From assembly GCF_029813785.1 (NCBI RefSeq), contig NZ_JARVKY010000006.1, positions 1 to 64,000 of the forward strand: a DNA stretch of 64,000 nucleotides, given 5' to 3'. This document shows, piece after piece, positions 18,265 to 29,027 of the stretch; positions within the stretch are counted from its first letter, which is position 1; each line of letters starts with the position of its first letter. Position numbers and translations under genes: made by a program. Below the pieces are notes generated by a model, which searched no databases, was not told where the DNA came from, and worked only from the letters and a program-made list of their open reading frames with translations. Source of the stretch: Streptomyces sp. DH41. Lineage in GTDB: Bacteria; Actinomycetota; Actinomycetes; Streptomycetales; Streptomycetaceae.

Positions 18265-19703
18265 GCGGCGGGCACCGGCTCCGGGGTCAGGACCTGTACG
18301 GGTTCCGGCTCCGGGGCCCCGGCATGTGCGGGGACCGGCTGCGGGGTCCTGGCACCTGCGGGGACCGGCTCCAGGGCATCGGCACGTCCCGGGGCCGGCT
18401 GCGGGCCGGACGGCGTGGCGGTCCCGGCCGGGTCGGTGCCCCGGCCCCGGATCCACTCGTACACCGGGGTCGCCGCCACCGTGGTGATGACGGTCATCAG
18501 TGCGAGCACCGTGTACAGCTCGACGGTGATCAGGCCCGCGTCGCGGCCGATTCCCAGGAGGATCAGCTCCATCAGGCCGCGCGCGTTCATCAGGGCGCCC
18601 AGTGAGGCGGCGTCGCGCCAGCTGCTGCCCGCGCTTCGTGAGGCGAGGGCGCAGGCGCCGCCCTTGACCGCGAACGCCACGACGAGGACCACCAGCAGCG
18701 TGCCCAGGACGGCGGGCTCGAAGACGACGTCCAGCCGGGTGTTGAGACCGGAGTAGACGAAGAACAGCGGTACCAGGACGTAGTTGGTGACGGGCTCGAT
18801 ACGGCGCCCGATCTCGTCGGCGAACGCGCCGCGCGGCATGCAGGCTCCCAGCAGGAACGCGCCGAACACCGAGTAGACGCCCACCCATTCGGTGAAGGTC
18901 GCGCAGACCAGCAGGACGACGACCATCGCGCCGAGCGCTTCGGGGCGCACCCCGGCCGGGCCCGTCCCCCAGCGGACGAATCGCTCGCCGGCGATCCGCC
19001 TGACGCAGAGCAGCAGGACGACGTACGCGGCGCTTCCTCCCAGGGCCAGCAGGGCGACGCCCGGGTCGCCCTGGACGGCGGCGACCACCACGGCGAGCAG
19101 GATCCAGGCGGCGGCGTCGTCGACCGCGGCGCAGGCCAGGGCGAGGGTGCCGACCTTGGTGCGGGTCAGGCCGCGCTCGTTGATGATGCGGGCCAGCATC
19201 GGGAAGGCGGTGATGGCACAGGACGCGCCGAGGAACACGGCGGCCTGCCAGCCGGCGACGTCCTCGGCGAACCACAGGTCGCCGCCGGCCAGGTACCAGC
19301 CGAGCAGGCCGCCGACGAGGAGCGGTGCGGCGACGCCGACCATCGAGGCGGCGGCGGACTGCCGGACGTGGTTCGCCAGGATCGAGTGGTCGAACCTCAT
19401 CCCGACGATGAACATGTAGAAGACCAGGCCGAGCTGGCCGGCGACGAAGAGGGTGGCCAGCGCGGGGTGCTGGATGTCCACATCGGTTCCCGGCACGGTG
19501 ACGGCCTGCGGGAAGAGGTCGTCGAACAGGGCGGGGAAGACGTGGCCCAGCAGGGTGGGTCCGAGCAGGAAGCCCGCCACCATGTCGGCGACGACCTGCG
19601 GCTGGCCCAGGCGGCGCAGCAGCACTCCCAGGAGTCGGCAGGCGGCCAGGACGACGGCCAGTTGGACGAAGAACAGCATGACCAGTTCGTTGTTGCTGGG
19701 CAT
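18246..19703 (-). CDS. CPA2-type cation/proton antiporter
   Basis: The protein has 485 residues and about 12 membrane helices (LVMLFFVQLAVVLAACRLLG, DMVAGFLLGPTLLGHVFPAL, LFVAGQLGLVFYMFIVGMRF). The paired acidic residues of the CPA2 ion site are visible in ALACAAVDDAAAWILLAVVV. The C-terminal 60 residues are a Pro-rich repeat (PEPEPVQVLTPEPVP). It follows the last NRPS gene after 1 bp, so it belongs to the NRPS operon. It is unusual as a cluster exporter; it may set up ion balance or act in self-protection. Confidence 0.9.
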   Translation of the reverse strand: MPSNNELVMLFFVQLAVVLAACRLLGVLLRRLGQPQVVADMVAGFLLGPTLLGHVFPALFDDLFPQAVTVPGTDVDIQHPALATLFVAGQLGLVFYMFIVGMRFDHSILANHVRQSAAASMVGVAAPLLVGGLLGWYLAGGDLWFAEDVAGWQAAVFLGASCAITAFPMLARIINERGLTRTKVGTLALACAAVDDAAAWILLAVVVAAVQGDPGVALLALGGSAAYVVLLLCVRRIAGERFVRWGTGPAGVRPEALGAMVVVLLVCATFTEWVGVYSVFGAFLLGACMPRGAFADEIGRRIEPVTNYVLVPLFFVYSGLNTRLDVVFEPAVLGTLLVVLVVAFAVKGGACALASRSAGSSWRDAASLGALMNARGLMELILLGIGRDAGLITVELYTVLALMTVITTVAATPVYEWIRGRGTDPAGTATPSGPQPAPGRADALEPVPAGARTPQPVPAHAGAPEPEPVQVLTPEPVPAAQTARR

Positions 19704-19704
19704 C

Positions 19705-22700
19705 TCAGAAGCCTTTTCGCTCGAAGCCGGCGGGGCCGGCTGAGGCGTGGGGGACGGAAAGGGGGGCGGGGGCGGACGGCCCGGTCGCGGCGGCGTTCCA
19801 GTCGAAGCCGGCGAAGCCGGCGAGGGTGGGCGCGGCCGTTGGCACGGAGGTGTCCGAGGGGTGCTGCCGCGAGGGCAGCGGGTCTTCGGGGCCGGTCCGG
19901 CCGAGCTCCCGGGCGTACCGCAGGACGCGGTGGGCCAGGGCGGCGGCCGTGGACGGCTCGTACAGGTCACGGTCGTACTGGAGGACCAGACGGGTTCCGT
20001 GGGCGCCGCGCGCGAACTGGAAGGACAGGTCGAACAGGCCGTCGCGCAGCGGCACCGGGTGGCCGGTCAGCCGCAGCAGCGGGCCTTCGGCGTCGATCTC
20101 GTCCCACAGGGTGACCCAGACGTCGAAGAACGGTCCGCGGCCGGGCGGGCGGGGCGGGTCCAGGGCGCGGACCACGTCGCCGAAGGGCAGCGCGGCGTGG
20201 TCGAGGGCGCCGACGACACGGTCGGCGATGCCGTCGAGCAGCCGGCCGCAACTGGTGGTGGGGCGGATCGTGGTGCGCAGGGCCACGGTGTTGATGTGGC
20301 AGCCGACGGTGCCGCCCGTGCGCAGTCCGACCGCGGTTCCCAGGCAGACGTCCTCGGCTCCGGTGGCGTGGTGCAGGGCGAGGGCGACCGCTGCGGCGAG
20401 CGGGGTGAACAGCGAGGTGCGGCGGACTTGGGCCAGGTCGTGCAGGGCCCGGGCCGTCGCCGGGTCCAGCTCCTCCTGGTGTACGGCGGTGCGGCGGCCG
20501 GCACCGGCGGTGCGGGGGTGGTCGACGGGCAGTGGCAGGGGTGCGGGCGGCGGAGTCAGTTCCTGGTGCCAGTAGGCGAGTTCACGGCCGGTGGGGCGCG
20601 GCCCGGGTACGTCGGCGGGCGGCGGCGGCAGCGGCCGGTCCTCGGCGATGGCGTCGTGGCAGGCGACGAGGTCGGCCGCGGCGATGTCCAGGGACATCTG
20701 GTCGGCGACGGTGTGGTGCAGTACCAGCAGCAGGTGGCGGTCGCCGGGGGTGCGGATCAGGGTCGGACGCAGCAGCGGGCCGCGAGCGAGGTCGAACGGC
20801 TCGTGGATGAGCCGGTCCACGAGCGTGTCCCGGTCGGCCGGGGTGTCCGCCGTGCGCTCGGCGAGGTGGACGGTCTCGGTCCGCAGCACGGGCACCGGCT
20901 CTCCGCCCCGCTCGTGGAACACGGTCCGCAGCGCCGGGTGCCGGTCCTGCAGGGCGGTCACGGCCCGGGCCAGCGCCTCGGGCTGGAGGGTGCCGGTGCA
21001 GCGCAGCAGGAGGGGTACGTGGTAGGCGGTGTCGTCGGGGCCCCGGAGCTGCTGTTCCAGCCAGAGGCCGCGCTGGAGCGGGGACATGGCGAAGGGCGCG
21101 GCGAGGGGTTCGCGTCCGGCGGGCCCGGGGGTCCGGTGCGTACTGTCGGCGTCGGCGGCCGGGTCGGGCCCGGGGTGGGCGCGGGAGTGGCGGGCGGCCA
21201 GTCGGGCGGCGAGCGCGGCGGGCGTGGGTGACTCGAAGACGTCGCGGACGAGGACGTCGAGTCCCAGGCGGACGGTGGCCCGTTGGGCCAGTGCGGCCGC
21301 TTTGAGGCTGGTGCCGCCGAGCCGGAAGAAGTCGTCCTGGTCGGTGACGGCACGGTCCAGGACGGTGGCGAACACCTCGCGCAGCGGCGGCCCGAGCTCG
21401 GCGCCGGGGACCCGCTCCGGGACGTGCGCGGGGGCGGGGGGCTCGTGCGGGTCCGGTACGGCGGGCAGTCCGCGTGCGGCCAGCGCGCGCCGGTCGATCT
21501 TCCCGTTGGGGGTTTCGGGGAGCCGGTCGCAGACGGCCACGGCCGCCGGGACCATGTAGTAGGGGAGCCGGCCGGCGAGCAGTTCCCGCCAGTCCTCGGG
21601 CAGGCCGGTGCCGCGCGCCACGAGGTGGGCGACGAGGACGGGCTCGGTGGTGCCGTCCGGCACGACGACGGCCGCCGCCGCGACGCCGGGCAGGGCGGCC
21701 AGTGCGGCTTCCACCTCGCCCGGCTCGATGCGGAAGCCGCGGATCTTGACCTGGCGGTCGGCCCGTCCACGGAAGTCGAGGGTGCCGTCGGGGCGGTGGC
21801 TGACCAGGTCGCCGGTGCGGTAGAGGCGGGCTCCCGGTGCCGGGGCGTACGGGTCGGTCACGAAGCGCCCGGTGTCGGGTGCGGTCCGTCCCTGGTAGCC
21901 GCGTCCCACGCCCGCGCCTCCGACGAGCAGTTCGCCGACCACGCCCGGTCCGTCGACGGGGCGGCCGTGTTCGTCGCACACGTGGTAGCGCAGGTTGGCC
22001 ATGGGCCGTCCCACGGTGGGGGGCTCCGCCTCGGCACCGGGCGGGCAGCGGTGCCAGGACTGGAAGACGGTGGCCTCGGTCGGCCCGTAGACGTAGATCA
22101 GGTCGCGGTCCGGGGCCCAGCGGTCCACCAGCGCCTGGCAGAACGCCTCTCCCCCGGTCACGACGGTGCGTACGCCGGGGAAGCCGGCGGGGTCGAGCTG
22201 GGCGAGGAGCGCGGCCAGCAGGAACACCGTGTCCGCGCCGCGGTCGCGGACGAGGGCGGTGATCGTATCGGCGGAGGCGACGGGGGCGTCGAAGGGGACG
22301 ACGGCGGCGCCGGCCCACAGGGTGGCGAAGATCTCCCACACCGACACGTCGAAGCCGGGGCCGGAGAACTGCAGTACGCGGCGTCCGGGCCGCAGCCCGA
22401 ACGGTTCGGCGGTCGCGGCCAGCAGGTTGACGAGGTTGCGGTGCTCGATGCCCACGCCCTTGGGCCGCCCGGTGGAGCCGGAGGTGTGGATGATGTACGC
22501 CAGGTCCGAGGGGGCGGCGGGGCAGCGGGCGGGCGGTGCCGCGCCGGTGCCCGCGTCGTCGGGGTCCGCCGCCGGCTCGTCCAGGTCGATCAGTACCGTC
22601 CGGCCGTCCGGCACCAGTGCGGCGAACTCCGCGGTGGTGACGGTGAGGTCGCTGAGCGCGTCCTCGGCGATGCCCGCCAGCCGCTGTCGGGGGTAGTTCG

Positions 22701-23010
22701 GGTCGAGCGGCAGATAGGCCGCGCCGCTGCGCAGGACGCCCAGCAGCGCGACGACCAGTTCGGCCGAGCGGGGCAGGCAGACGCGGACCACACTGCCGGG
22801 GCCCGCGCCCAGAGCGGCCAGCCGTACGGCGAGCGTGTCGGCCAGGGCGTGCAGCGCGCGGTGGGTGAGCGTGCGGTCGCCGGTGACCACGGCGGGGTGT
22901 CCCGGCCACCGGGCGGACCGCTCGCGCAGCAGGTCGGCGACGGTGCCGTCGGGGACGGGGGCCGCGGTGTCGTTCAGCCGGCGCAGCGTCTCGGTCCAGT
23001 CACCGCTCAC
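19705..23010 (-). CDS. NRPS subunit C: A-T-C (terminal condensation domain)
   Basis: The protein has 1101 residues; its GTG at 23010 overlaps the upstream NRPS stop (GTGA). A domain about 20-525: [58 protein letters not shown] tentative ten-residue pocket code is DVWFVGVVFK, with no confident substrate. T domain about 540-610: [13 protein letters not shown], Ser568. C domain about 640-1060 has HHTVADQ at 765-771 in place of HHxxxDG. There is no thioesterase or reductase domain. A Pro/Ala-rich tail of about 40 residues follows. As last subunit it adds the fifth residue, and the final C domain probably releases the peptide by condensation or cyclisation. Confidence 0.95.
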   Translation of the reverse strand: MSGDWTETLRRLNDTAAPVPDGTVADLLRERSARWPGHPAVVTGDRTLTHRALHALADTLAVRLAALGAGPGSVVRVCLPRSAELVVALLGVLRSGAAYLPLDPNYPRQRLAGIAEDALSDLTVTTAEFAALVPDGRTVLIDLDEPAADPDDAGTGAAPPARCPAAPSDLAYIIHTSGSTGRPKGVGIEHRNLVNLLAATAEPFGLRPGRRVLQFSGPGFDVSVWEIFATLWAGAAVVPFDAPVASADTITALVRDRGADTVFLLAALLAQLDPAGFPGVRTVVTGGEAFCQALVDRWAPDRDLIYVYGPTEATVFQSWHRCPPGAEAEPPTVGRPMANLRYHVCDEHGRPVDGPGVVGELLVGGAGVGRGYQGRTAPDTGRFVTDPYAPAPGARLYRTGDLVSHRPDGTLDFRGRADRQVKIRGFRIEPGEVEAALAALPGVAAAAVVVPDGTTEPVLVAHLVARGTGLPEDWRELLAGRLPYYMVPAAVAVCDRLPETPNGKIDRRALAARGLPAVPDPHEPPAPAHVPERVPGAELGPPLREVFATVLDRAVTDQDDFFRLGGTSLKAAALAQRATVRLGLDVLVRDVFESPTPAALAARLAARHSRAHPGPDPAADADSTHRTPGPAGREPLAAPFAMSPLQRGLWLEQQLRGPDDTAYHVPLLLRCTGTLQPEALARAVTALQDRHPALRTVFHERGGEPVPVLRTETVHLAERTADTPADRDTLVDRLIHEPFDLARGPLLRPTLIRTPGDRHLLLVLHHTVADQMSLDIAAADLVACHDAIAEDRPLPPPPADVPGPRPTGRELAYWHQELTPPPAPLPLPVDHPRTAGAGRRTAVHQEELDPATARALHDLAQVRRTSLFTPLAAAVALALHHATGAEDVCLGTAVGLRTGGTVGCHINTVALRTTIRPTTSCGRLLDGIADRVVGALDHAALPFGDVVRALDPPRPPGRGPFFDVWVTLWDEIDAEGPLLRLTGHPVPLRDGLFDLSFQFARGAHGTRLVLQYDRDLYEPSTAAALAHRVLRYARELGRTGPEDPLPSRQHPSDTSVPTAAPTLAGFAGFDWNAAATGPSAPAPLSVPHASAGPAGFERKGF

Positions 23011-26000
23011 GACGGTTCCTCCCCGTGTCCGTCCGCGGGGGTGCGCCACGGGCTGTCCGGCGTGTGCAGCAGGGCGTGCAGGGCGCGGCGGTAGCGGTCG
23101 ACGAGGTTCTCGGCGGTCGCGGCGTCGAAGAGTTCCGCCTTGTAGGTGAGGACTCCCCCGGCGTCGTCGGCCCCGGCCCGCAGGGACCACACCAGGTCGA
23201 AGGCGGTGGCGGTCGGACGTACGGCCGCGGCGTCGTCGTCGGGTGTGAACAGGCCGCCGGGGCGCGGGTGGCCCTCTTCCTGGGCGACCACGAGGATCTG
23301 GCTGAGCCGGGCCCGGTCGATGCCGTACTCCCGTTCGGCGAGGTCGCCGACGGCGGCGAGGTCGGTCTCGGGGTGGGTGTGCGCGTCCAGCAGCGCTTCG
23401 GCGACCCGTTGGGCGAGGTCGCGGTGGCTGTGGGTGCCCGCGGTCGGCACGCGCAGGACGACGGTCGCGGTGAGCGGGCCGACGACGTCGGCGAGGCCGG
23501 TTCGGCCGCGGGTGCTGACGACGGTGGCGAGCCATACCTCGTCCCGGCCGTCCGCGTACCGGGCGAGCGCCTCGGTCAGCGCGGTGAGCTGGGCCGTGAA
23601 GGGCGTGAGCCCGGCGGTGCGGGCGAAGGCGCGCGCACCGGGCGTCGGCAGGGTGAAGGGCAGTTCGCTCGGGATGAGGGCGGACCGCACCAGCCGGGGG
23701 CGGTCGTAGGGCAGCCGCAGATCGGGCGGTGCTGTCGCCAGGGCCTGCCGCCACCCGTCCAGGGTGCCGGCGTCGGGGGTCCGGGCCCGCTGGCGGCGGG
23801 CCTCGTCCGCGAGGAGCGGCGCGTCAGGTGCGGGGCCGGGACGCCGGCCGGACGCGAGGGCGGCGTAGGCGTCCTCGACACCCGTGGTGATCAGTTCCAT
23901 GGAGCGGCCGTCGACGGCGATGTGGTGCACCGCCAGGAGCAGGACGTGCTCGTCGTCGGACAGCCGCACCAGGCGGGCGCGCAACAGCAGGCCCGCGGTC
24001 AGGTCGAAGGGTTCGGCCAGGTGCCGCTGGGTCCTGGCGCGCAGCGCCGCGGTCCGCCCGGCCTCGTCGAGGGCGCGGAGGTCGTCCTCGTGCCAGGAGA
24101 CGCGCGGTACGGAGAGCCGTTGCCAGCGGGGTTCGTGGCCGTCGCTCACCAGGCGGCTGGAGAGCGCGTCGTGGCGGGCGGCCGTGTACTCGACCGCCTC
24201 GCGCAGCGCGTACGGGTCGACGGGCCCGGTGCGCAGCGCCTCCAGGACCGTGAACGCGGCCTGGGGGGCGCCGTCGCGCAGGGCGCGCCAGATGTGGATC
24301 TGTTCCGCGCTCAGCGGGGCGGGCCCGTCGGCGGGGGCGGGCACCGGGTCGTCCTCGGCGGGGGCCTGGGTCCCGGGCGGTGCCGTCGCGGGCGCGGCAC
24401 GGCGGGCGAGTGCCTCGGCTATGGCGGCGGGCGTCCGCAGGTCGAAGACGAGCCGCGGCGGGACGTCGGTGCCCAGCGCGGCGCGCAGCCGGCCGGCGAC
24501 GGCGATCGCGTCGAGCGAGGCGCCGCCCAGTTCGAAGAAGTCGTCGTCGGGGCCTGCGGGTGCGGCCAGTCCCAGGCAGGCGGCCACGGCCTGTCCGACG
24601 ACGGTCACGGTGTCCGCGGTGCCGTCGCCGGCGGCGGGGGCGCCGCCGGTCGTGCCGTGCGGGGCGGTGACGATCTCGACGGTCTCCGGGACCCAGGCGG
24701 CCGGCAGGGCACGGCGGACGAAGGCGCGCAGGGCCTGGGCGGTGACGGGCCGGCCGGGGCGTACCGTCACCCGCGCGTGGTCCGGTGCGGTCATCCGCGC
24801 GTCGGTGACGTCCGGGTGCTCGCGCAGGCGCAGTTCGGTGTCCGCCAGGGCGGTGGGACGGCCGGCCGGTCCGCGGGGCACCAGGGTGCCGTCCTCCGCA
24901 CGGACCGCGGCCAGGCCGGTGGGGCCGTCGGCGGTGTGCAGTTCGCCGGGCACGCCGATGGGCACGGGACGCCCGAAGGGGTCCAGGAGCCATCCGGGCC
25001 CGCCTGCCGCGCGCGTCTCGCGGTGGGCCGGCTCGGACGGTTCGGTGTCGGGAAGGGGCTGGTCGGCGAAGCTGCGGGACGGTTCGCGGGCGGCGCGGAC
25101 GAGCAGGTCGGCCCAGTGGCCGAGGAGCCGGCGCACGCGGGCGGCGCTGAAGAGCACCGTGTCGTACTCGGCGGTCAGGGCGAGGTGGTCACCTGAGTTG
25201 TCCAGGTGGAAGCTGAGTTCGAACTCGCTGACGTCGTGGGCGAACGGCTCGCGCCGTACGGTGAGCCCGGGTCCCGCGTCGAACGTCTCGTCGGTACCGG
25301 CGGCGCCCGGCTCGTCGGCGGTGAACATCACGGTGAACAGCGGGGTGCGGCCTCCGTCGCGCGCGCCGGGAAGTTCGTCGGCGAGCCGGTCGAAGGGGTG
25401 GCCGCGGTGGGCCACGGCACCGGCGACGGCGGACCGCACGCGTGCCGCGGCCTCGGTGAACGTGGCCTCGGGCGGCAGGTCGGCGGTGAGGACGACGGTG
25501 TTGAGGAACGGTCCGGCCACGTCGGCGCCCGCGGCGTGCTCGCGCAGGGTGACAGGGGTGCCGACGAGCATCCGCCGCTGTCCGGTGAAGCGCTGCAGCA
25601 GCCAGCCCAGCGAGGTCAGGCCCACGGTGAAGACACTGGTGCCCAGTTCGCGGGCGAGGGCGCGCACCCGGTCGCCCGCCTCGGCGGGCAGCCGCACGGT
25701 GTGGGCGGCGCCCGGACCGGCGGACGTGCCGCGCTCCCCGTCGGCGGGCAGCAGGGGGTACGGCAGCGGGCCGGCCAGCCGCTCGTGCCAGTAGGCACGG
25801 TCGGCGGCGCCCTCGGGCCCGGTGAGGCGGGCGCTCTCGCGGGCGATGTGGTCGGTGAAGCGTCCGGCGGGTACGGGGGGCGCGGGTGTGCCCGTGCGCC
25901 GCGCACGTATGCGTGCCAGGACGCGGCGCACGAGCGCGGCGGCGGACGTGCCGTCGCAGGCGATGTGGTGGACGGTCAGGACGACGACCGAGCTGGTCGG

Positions 26001-29000
26001 CGAGAGTGTGAGCAGCGCGGCGCGCAGGGGCGGTTCGTGCTCGAGGTCGAAGGGCCGGCCGGCCAGTGTCGCGACGGTCTCGGCGACGCGCGCGGGTGAC
26101 GGGTCGTGCTCCAGGGGCACCACGGTCAGCGGGGGCCGGTCGCCCGGCACGAAGCGCTGGCGGGGGGCGCCGTCGCGGACGAGGAACCGGGCCCGCAGGA
26201 GTTCGTGGCCGGCGGCCTCGTCGGTGAGCGCCTCGGCGAGTTCGTCCCCGCTCAGGGCGCCGTCCACGCGCAGGACGTCCGTGAGGTGGTGCGTCGTCGC
26301 GCCGGCTCCGCCGAGGTGGGCGAGGGTCCACATCCGGTGCTGGGCGGCGGACAGCGGGTGGTCGTCGGGGGCGGTGGCGTCGGTGCCGTACGGGGGGCCG
26401 CCCTGCCCGGTCGGGCCGGGGGCGGCGGCACGTCGCAGCACGGCGCAGATCTCGGCGACCGTGGGCCCTTCGAAGAGTTCGTCGATCTCCAGGCGCAGTC
26501 CGTGGCGCTCCTGGAGGAGGCCCACGAGGTCGACCGCGAGGAGGCTGTGCCCGCCGAGCGCGAAGAAGCTGTCGTCGGGGCCGGTCTCGTCGACTCCCAG
26601 CAGCTCGCGGAAGAGTCCGGAGACGGTCTCCTCCAGGTCCCCGTCGGCGGCTGCCTGCTCGGTTCGCGCTTCGGGGTCCGGTGCCCGGGTTCCCTCGCCC
26701 GGGGCGGGCGGCTCGGGCCGCTCCGGTGGCGGTGCCTGCCGGTTCCCGAGGGCGCCCGCGGCGCGGTCCGCCAGGGCCCGGCGGTCGGCCTTGCCGTTGG
26801 TGGTGAGCGGGACGCTCTCCAGGGGCAGTACGCGGTCGGGGACGAGCGGGGCGGGCAGGCGTTCGGCGGCGAGGGCCCGCACGCGGGCGGGGTCGGCGGT
26901 GGCCGGGCCGGTGACCCAGGCGACCAGCGAGGGCCGCCCGTCCGGGCCCGCGGTGACCACGGCGAAGGCACCGGTGACGCCGTCCACGTTCGTCAGGTGG
27001 GCCTCGACGTCGCCGAGTTCGACCCGGTTGCCGCGGATCTTGACCTGGTCGTCGGCCCGGCCGAGGAACTGCAGCGTGCCGTCCTCCTGCCACCAGGCCA
27101 GGTCCCCGGTGCGGTAGCGGCGCCCGCCCGGGGCGTCGGCGTCGGGTACGAAGGCCGCCGAGGTCGGCCCGGGACGGCCGAGGTAGCCGTCGGCGAGGCC
27201 GGGTCCGGCCAGCTGGATCTCGCCGGGGAAGCCGGGCGGGACGGGACGGCCGGCCGCGTCGAGGACGGACACGGCCGTGTTGCTCAGGGGCCGCCCGATG
27301 GGCGTGCCGTACAGCTCGTGTTCCGGGTAGTCGAAGGCGGTGGCTCCCACGGAGTTCTCGGTCGGGCCGTACTCGTTGACGAGCCGTGTGCCCGGCAGCA
27401 GCAGCCGGTGGCGGTCGACGAGTCCGGCCGGCATCGCCTCGCCCGCGACGGTGACGACCCGCAGGGTGCCCGCGGCGGCGAGCGCGTCCATGACCGCCCG
27501 GTACAGGCTCGGGACGAGCGTGACGTGGGTGGCGGCGTGGCGTTCGGCGAGGGTGCGCAGGTGGGGGCCGTCCAGTCGGCGGTTGCCCTCGACGAGGACG
27601 AGCCGTCCGCCCGCGCCGAGCACCGAGAAGACGTCGGAGACGGAGCTGTCGAAGGACAGCGCGGGTATCTGCAGCAGGCAGGTGTCCGGGGACAGCGCGT
27701 GGTAGTCGTCCTTCCAGGCCAGATAGCCGCAGATGGCGGAGTGGCGTACGACGACGCCCTTGGGCCGCCCGGTGGAGCCGGACGTGTAGATGACGTAGGC
27801 CGGGTCGCCGGGCCGCGGCGGGAGAGGGTCGGCGCCCTCGTCGGGCCCGCCGGGTGCGGCGAGTTCGGCCGCGGACAGCACGGGGGTGCCGGTGGCACCG
27901 GCGAGGGTCCGGGCGAGCGCGAGGTGGGAGGGTTCGGCGACCAGGGCGACCGCGTCGACGTCGGCGAGGACCTCCGTGAGGCGTGCCGCCGGCTGGGACG
28001 GGTCGAGCGGTACGTAGGCGGCGCCGGAGCGCACCGTTCCGAGGAGGGCGCTGAGCGCGTGGCGGCCCTTGCCGACGAGGAGGGCGACGCGGGTGCCGGT
28101 GCGCGCCCCGTGCCCGGCGTGCAGGCGGCGGGCGGTGCGCAGGGACTCGGCGCGCAGTTCGTCATGGCCGACGGTGCCGTCCGCGGTGATCACGGCCGGG
28201 GCGGTGCCGCCGGCGCGGGCTCCGCGCTCCAGCCGGTCCACGAGGGTGCCGGGCTCGGCCGGCGGCCGGAAGCCGGCGTGGCCGAAGTCGTGGACGGTCT
28301 GCCGGTCCGCGGTCGCGGTCAGGGTCAGGTCGGCGAGGGGGCGTTCCGGTTCGGTGAGTTGGCCGGCGAGGTGGTCGACGGTGCGCAGGAAGCTGTCGGC
28401 GAACCAGGGTGCGAAGTGGGCGGGGTCGAACTCGGCTCGCAGTACGGGTCGTTCGCCGTCGAGGACGAGCTGGATCCCGGGTGCCCCCGGTGTGGCGGGG
28501 ACGGTGTCCGCGGTGGCCTTCAGGAGGTCGCCGACGCTGTGTGCGGCGGACGTGTCGAGGCGCGGGCGGACGGGCCCGCCGGGGCCGTCCACGACGACGG
28601 CGGTACGTCCGGTCTCCTCCGCCGCGGCGGCGGCGAGGGCTGTCGCCGCGGCCAGCAGGGCACGCCGGTCTCCCGCGGCCAGGGCCGCACGCGCGGGGGC
28701 GGTCAGCGGCAGGCCGCGGTCGGCGAGCCCGGCCGGGGCGGGCGCGGGCGTGGCGGGCCCGGTCGTGGCGAGCGCGGCCGTAGTGGGCCCGGTCGTGACG
28801 GGCCCGGTCGTGACGGGACCGGTCGTGGCGAGCGCGGCCGTAGTGGGCCCGGTCGTGACGGGACCGGTCGTGACGGGACCGGTCGTGGCGAGCGCGGCCG
28901 TAGTGGGCCCGGTCGTGACGGGACCGGTCGTGGCGGGCTCGGGCGGCCGGGGGCGGAGTCCGGTGACCGCGACGCGTGCGACGGCGGACACGGTGGTCGT

Positions 29001-29027
29001 GGGGCTGGTCACGGGCTGGGCGGTCAT
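23007..29027 (-). CDS. NRPS subunit B: (half C)-A-T-C-(A remnant)-T-C
   Basis: The protein has 2006 residues; its ATG overlaps the subunit A stop (ATGA). Residues 31-95 are a Thr/Gly/Pro/Ala tandem repeat. Residues 100-240 resemble only the C-terminal part of a C domain. The A domain at about 260-755 has [33 protein letters not shown] and NGKADR; the tentative pocket reading is [21 protein letters not shown], Ser828. C: HHIACDG at 1020-1026. Residues about 1340-1455 keep only scraps of an A domain, without the A3-A5, A7-A8 or A10 motifs. [11 protein letters not shown], Ser1504. The last C domain has HHIAVDG near 1700. It has two carriers but one working A domain, so the second carrier must be loaded in trans. 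Confidence 0.95.
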   Translation of the reverse strand: MTAQPVTSPTTTVSAVARVAVTGLRPRPPEPATTGPVTTGPTTAALATTGPVTTGPVTTGPTTAALATTGPVTTGPVTTGPTTAALATTGPATPAPAPAGLADRGLPLTAPARAALAAGDRRALLAAATALAAAAAEETGRTAVVVDGPGGPVRPRLDTSAAHSVGDLLKATADTVPATPGAPGIQLVLDGERPVLRAEFDPAHFAPWFADSFLRTVDHLAGQLTEPERPLADLTLTATADRQTVHDFGHAGFRPPAEPGTLVDRLERGARAGGTAPAVITADGTVGHDELRAESLRTARRLHAGHGARTGTRVALLVGKGRHALSALLGTVRSGAAYVPLDPSQPAARLTEVLADVDAVALVAEPSHLALARTLAGATGTPVLSAAELAAPGGPDEGADPLPPRPGDPAYVIYTSGSTGRPKGVVVRHSAICGYLAWKDDYHALSPDTCLLQIPALSFDSSVSDVFSVLGAGGRLVLVEGNRRLDGPHLRTLAERHAATHVTLVPSLYRAVMDALAAAGTLRVVTVAGEAMPAGLVDRHRLLLPGTRLVNEYGPTENSVGATAFDYPEHELYGTPIGRPLSNTAVSVLDAAGRPVPPGFPGEIQLAGPGLADGYLGRPGPTSAAFVPDADAPGGRRYRTGDLAWWQEDGTLQFLGRADDQVKIRGNRVELGDVEAHLTNVDGVTGAFAVVTAGPDGRPSLVAWVTGPATADPARVRALAAERLPAPLVPDRVLPLESVPLTTNGKADRRALADRAAGALGNRQAPPPERPEPPAPGEGTRAPDPEARTEQAAADGDLEETVSGLFRELLGVDETGPDDSFFALGGHSLLAVDLVGLLQERHGLRLEIDELFEGPTVAEICAVLRRAAAPGPTGQGGPPYGTDATAPDDHPLSAAQHRMWTLAHLGGAGATTHHLTDVLRVDGALSGDELAEALTDEAAGHELLRARFLVRDGAPRQRFVPGDRPPLTVVPLEHDPSPARVAETVATLAGRPFDLEHEPPLRAALLTLSPTSSVVVLTVHHIACDGTSAAALVRRVLARIRARRTGTPAPPVPAGRFTDHIARESARLTGPEGAADRAYWHERLAGPLPYPLLPADGERGTSAGPGAAHTVRLPAEAGDRVRALARELGTSVFTVGLTSLGWLLQRFTGQRRMLVGTPVTLREHAAGADVAGPFLNTVVLTADLPPEATFTEAAARVRSAVAGAVAHRGHPFDRLADELPGARDGGRTPLFTVMFTADEPGAAGTDETFDAGPGLTVRREPFAHDVSEFELSFHLDNSGDHLALTAEYDTVLFSAARVRRLLGHWADLLVRAAREPSRSFADQPLPDTEPSEPAHRETRAAGGPGWLLDPFGRPVPIGVPGELHTADGPTGLAAVRAEDGTLVPRGPAGRPTALADTELRLREHPDVTDARMTAPDHARVTVRPGRPVTAQALRAFVRRALPAAWVPETVEIVTAPHGTTGGAPAAGDGTADTVTVVGQAVAACLGLAAPAGPDDDFFELGGASLDAIAVAGRLRAALGTDVPPRLVFDLRTPAAIAEALARRAAPATAPPGTQAPAEDDPVPAPADGPAPLSAEQIHIWRALRDGAPQAAFTVLEALRTGPVDPYALREAVEYTAARHDALSSRLVSDGHEPRWQRLSVPRVSWHEDDLRALDEAGRTAALRARTQRHLAEPFDLTAGLLLRARLVRLSDDEHVLLLAVHHIAVDGRSMELITTGVEDAYAALASGRRPGPAPDAPLLADEARRQRARTPDAGTLDGWRQALATAPPDLRLPYDRPRLVRSALIPSELPFTLPTPGARAFARTAGLTPFTAQLTALTEALARYADGRDEVWLATVVSTRGRTGLADVVGPLTATVVLRVPTAGTHSHRDLAQRVAEALLDAHTHPETDLAAVGDLAEREYGIDRARLSQILVVAQEEGHPRPGGLFTPDDDAAAVRPTATAFDLVWSLRAGADDAGGVLTYKAELFDAATAENLVDRYRRALHALLHTPDSPWRTPADGHGEEPS
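24648..25010 (-). other. collapsed adenylation domain inside NRPS subunit B
   Basis: Between a complete C domain and a normal T domain, only about 120 residues remain where about 500 are expected. They align with non-adjacent A-domain pieces: [15 protein letters not shown] (before A6), [16 protein letters not shown] (after A8), [20 protein letters not shown] (A9). The ATP-binding TSGSTG loop, YGPTE, YRTGD and the catalytic Lys are all absent. The frame is intact and the following Ser carrier motif is normal. This looks like an in-frame evolutionary deletion compensated by a separate A enzyme. Confidence 0.85.
28755..28940. repeat. 60-bp tandem repeat, three copies, coding in NRPS subunit B
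   Basis: Three near-identical 60-bp units sit in frame in the N-terminus of subunit B, each built from 15-bp sub-repeats of the type GGTCGTGACGGGACC. They encode repeats of [15 protein letters not shown]. The period is a multiple of three, so copy number can change without breaking the frame. The segment is probably a flexible linker and prone to expansion or contraction. Confidence 0.92.
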
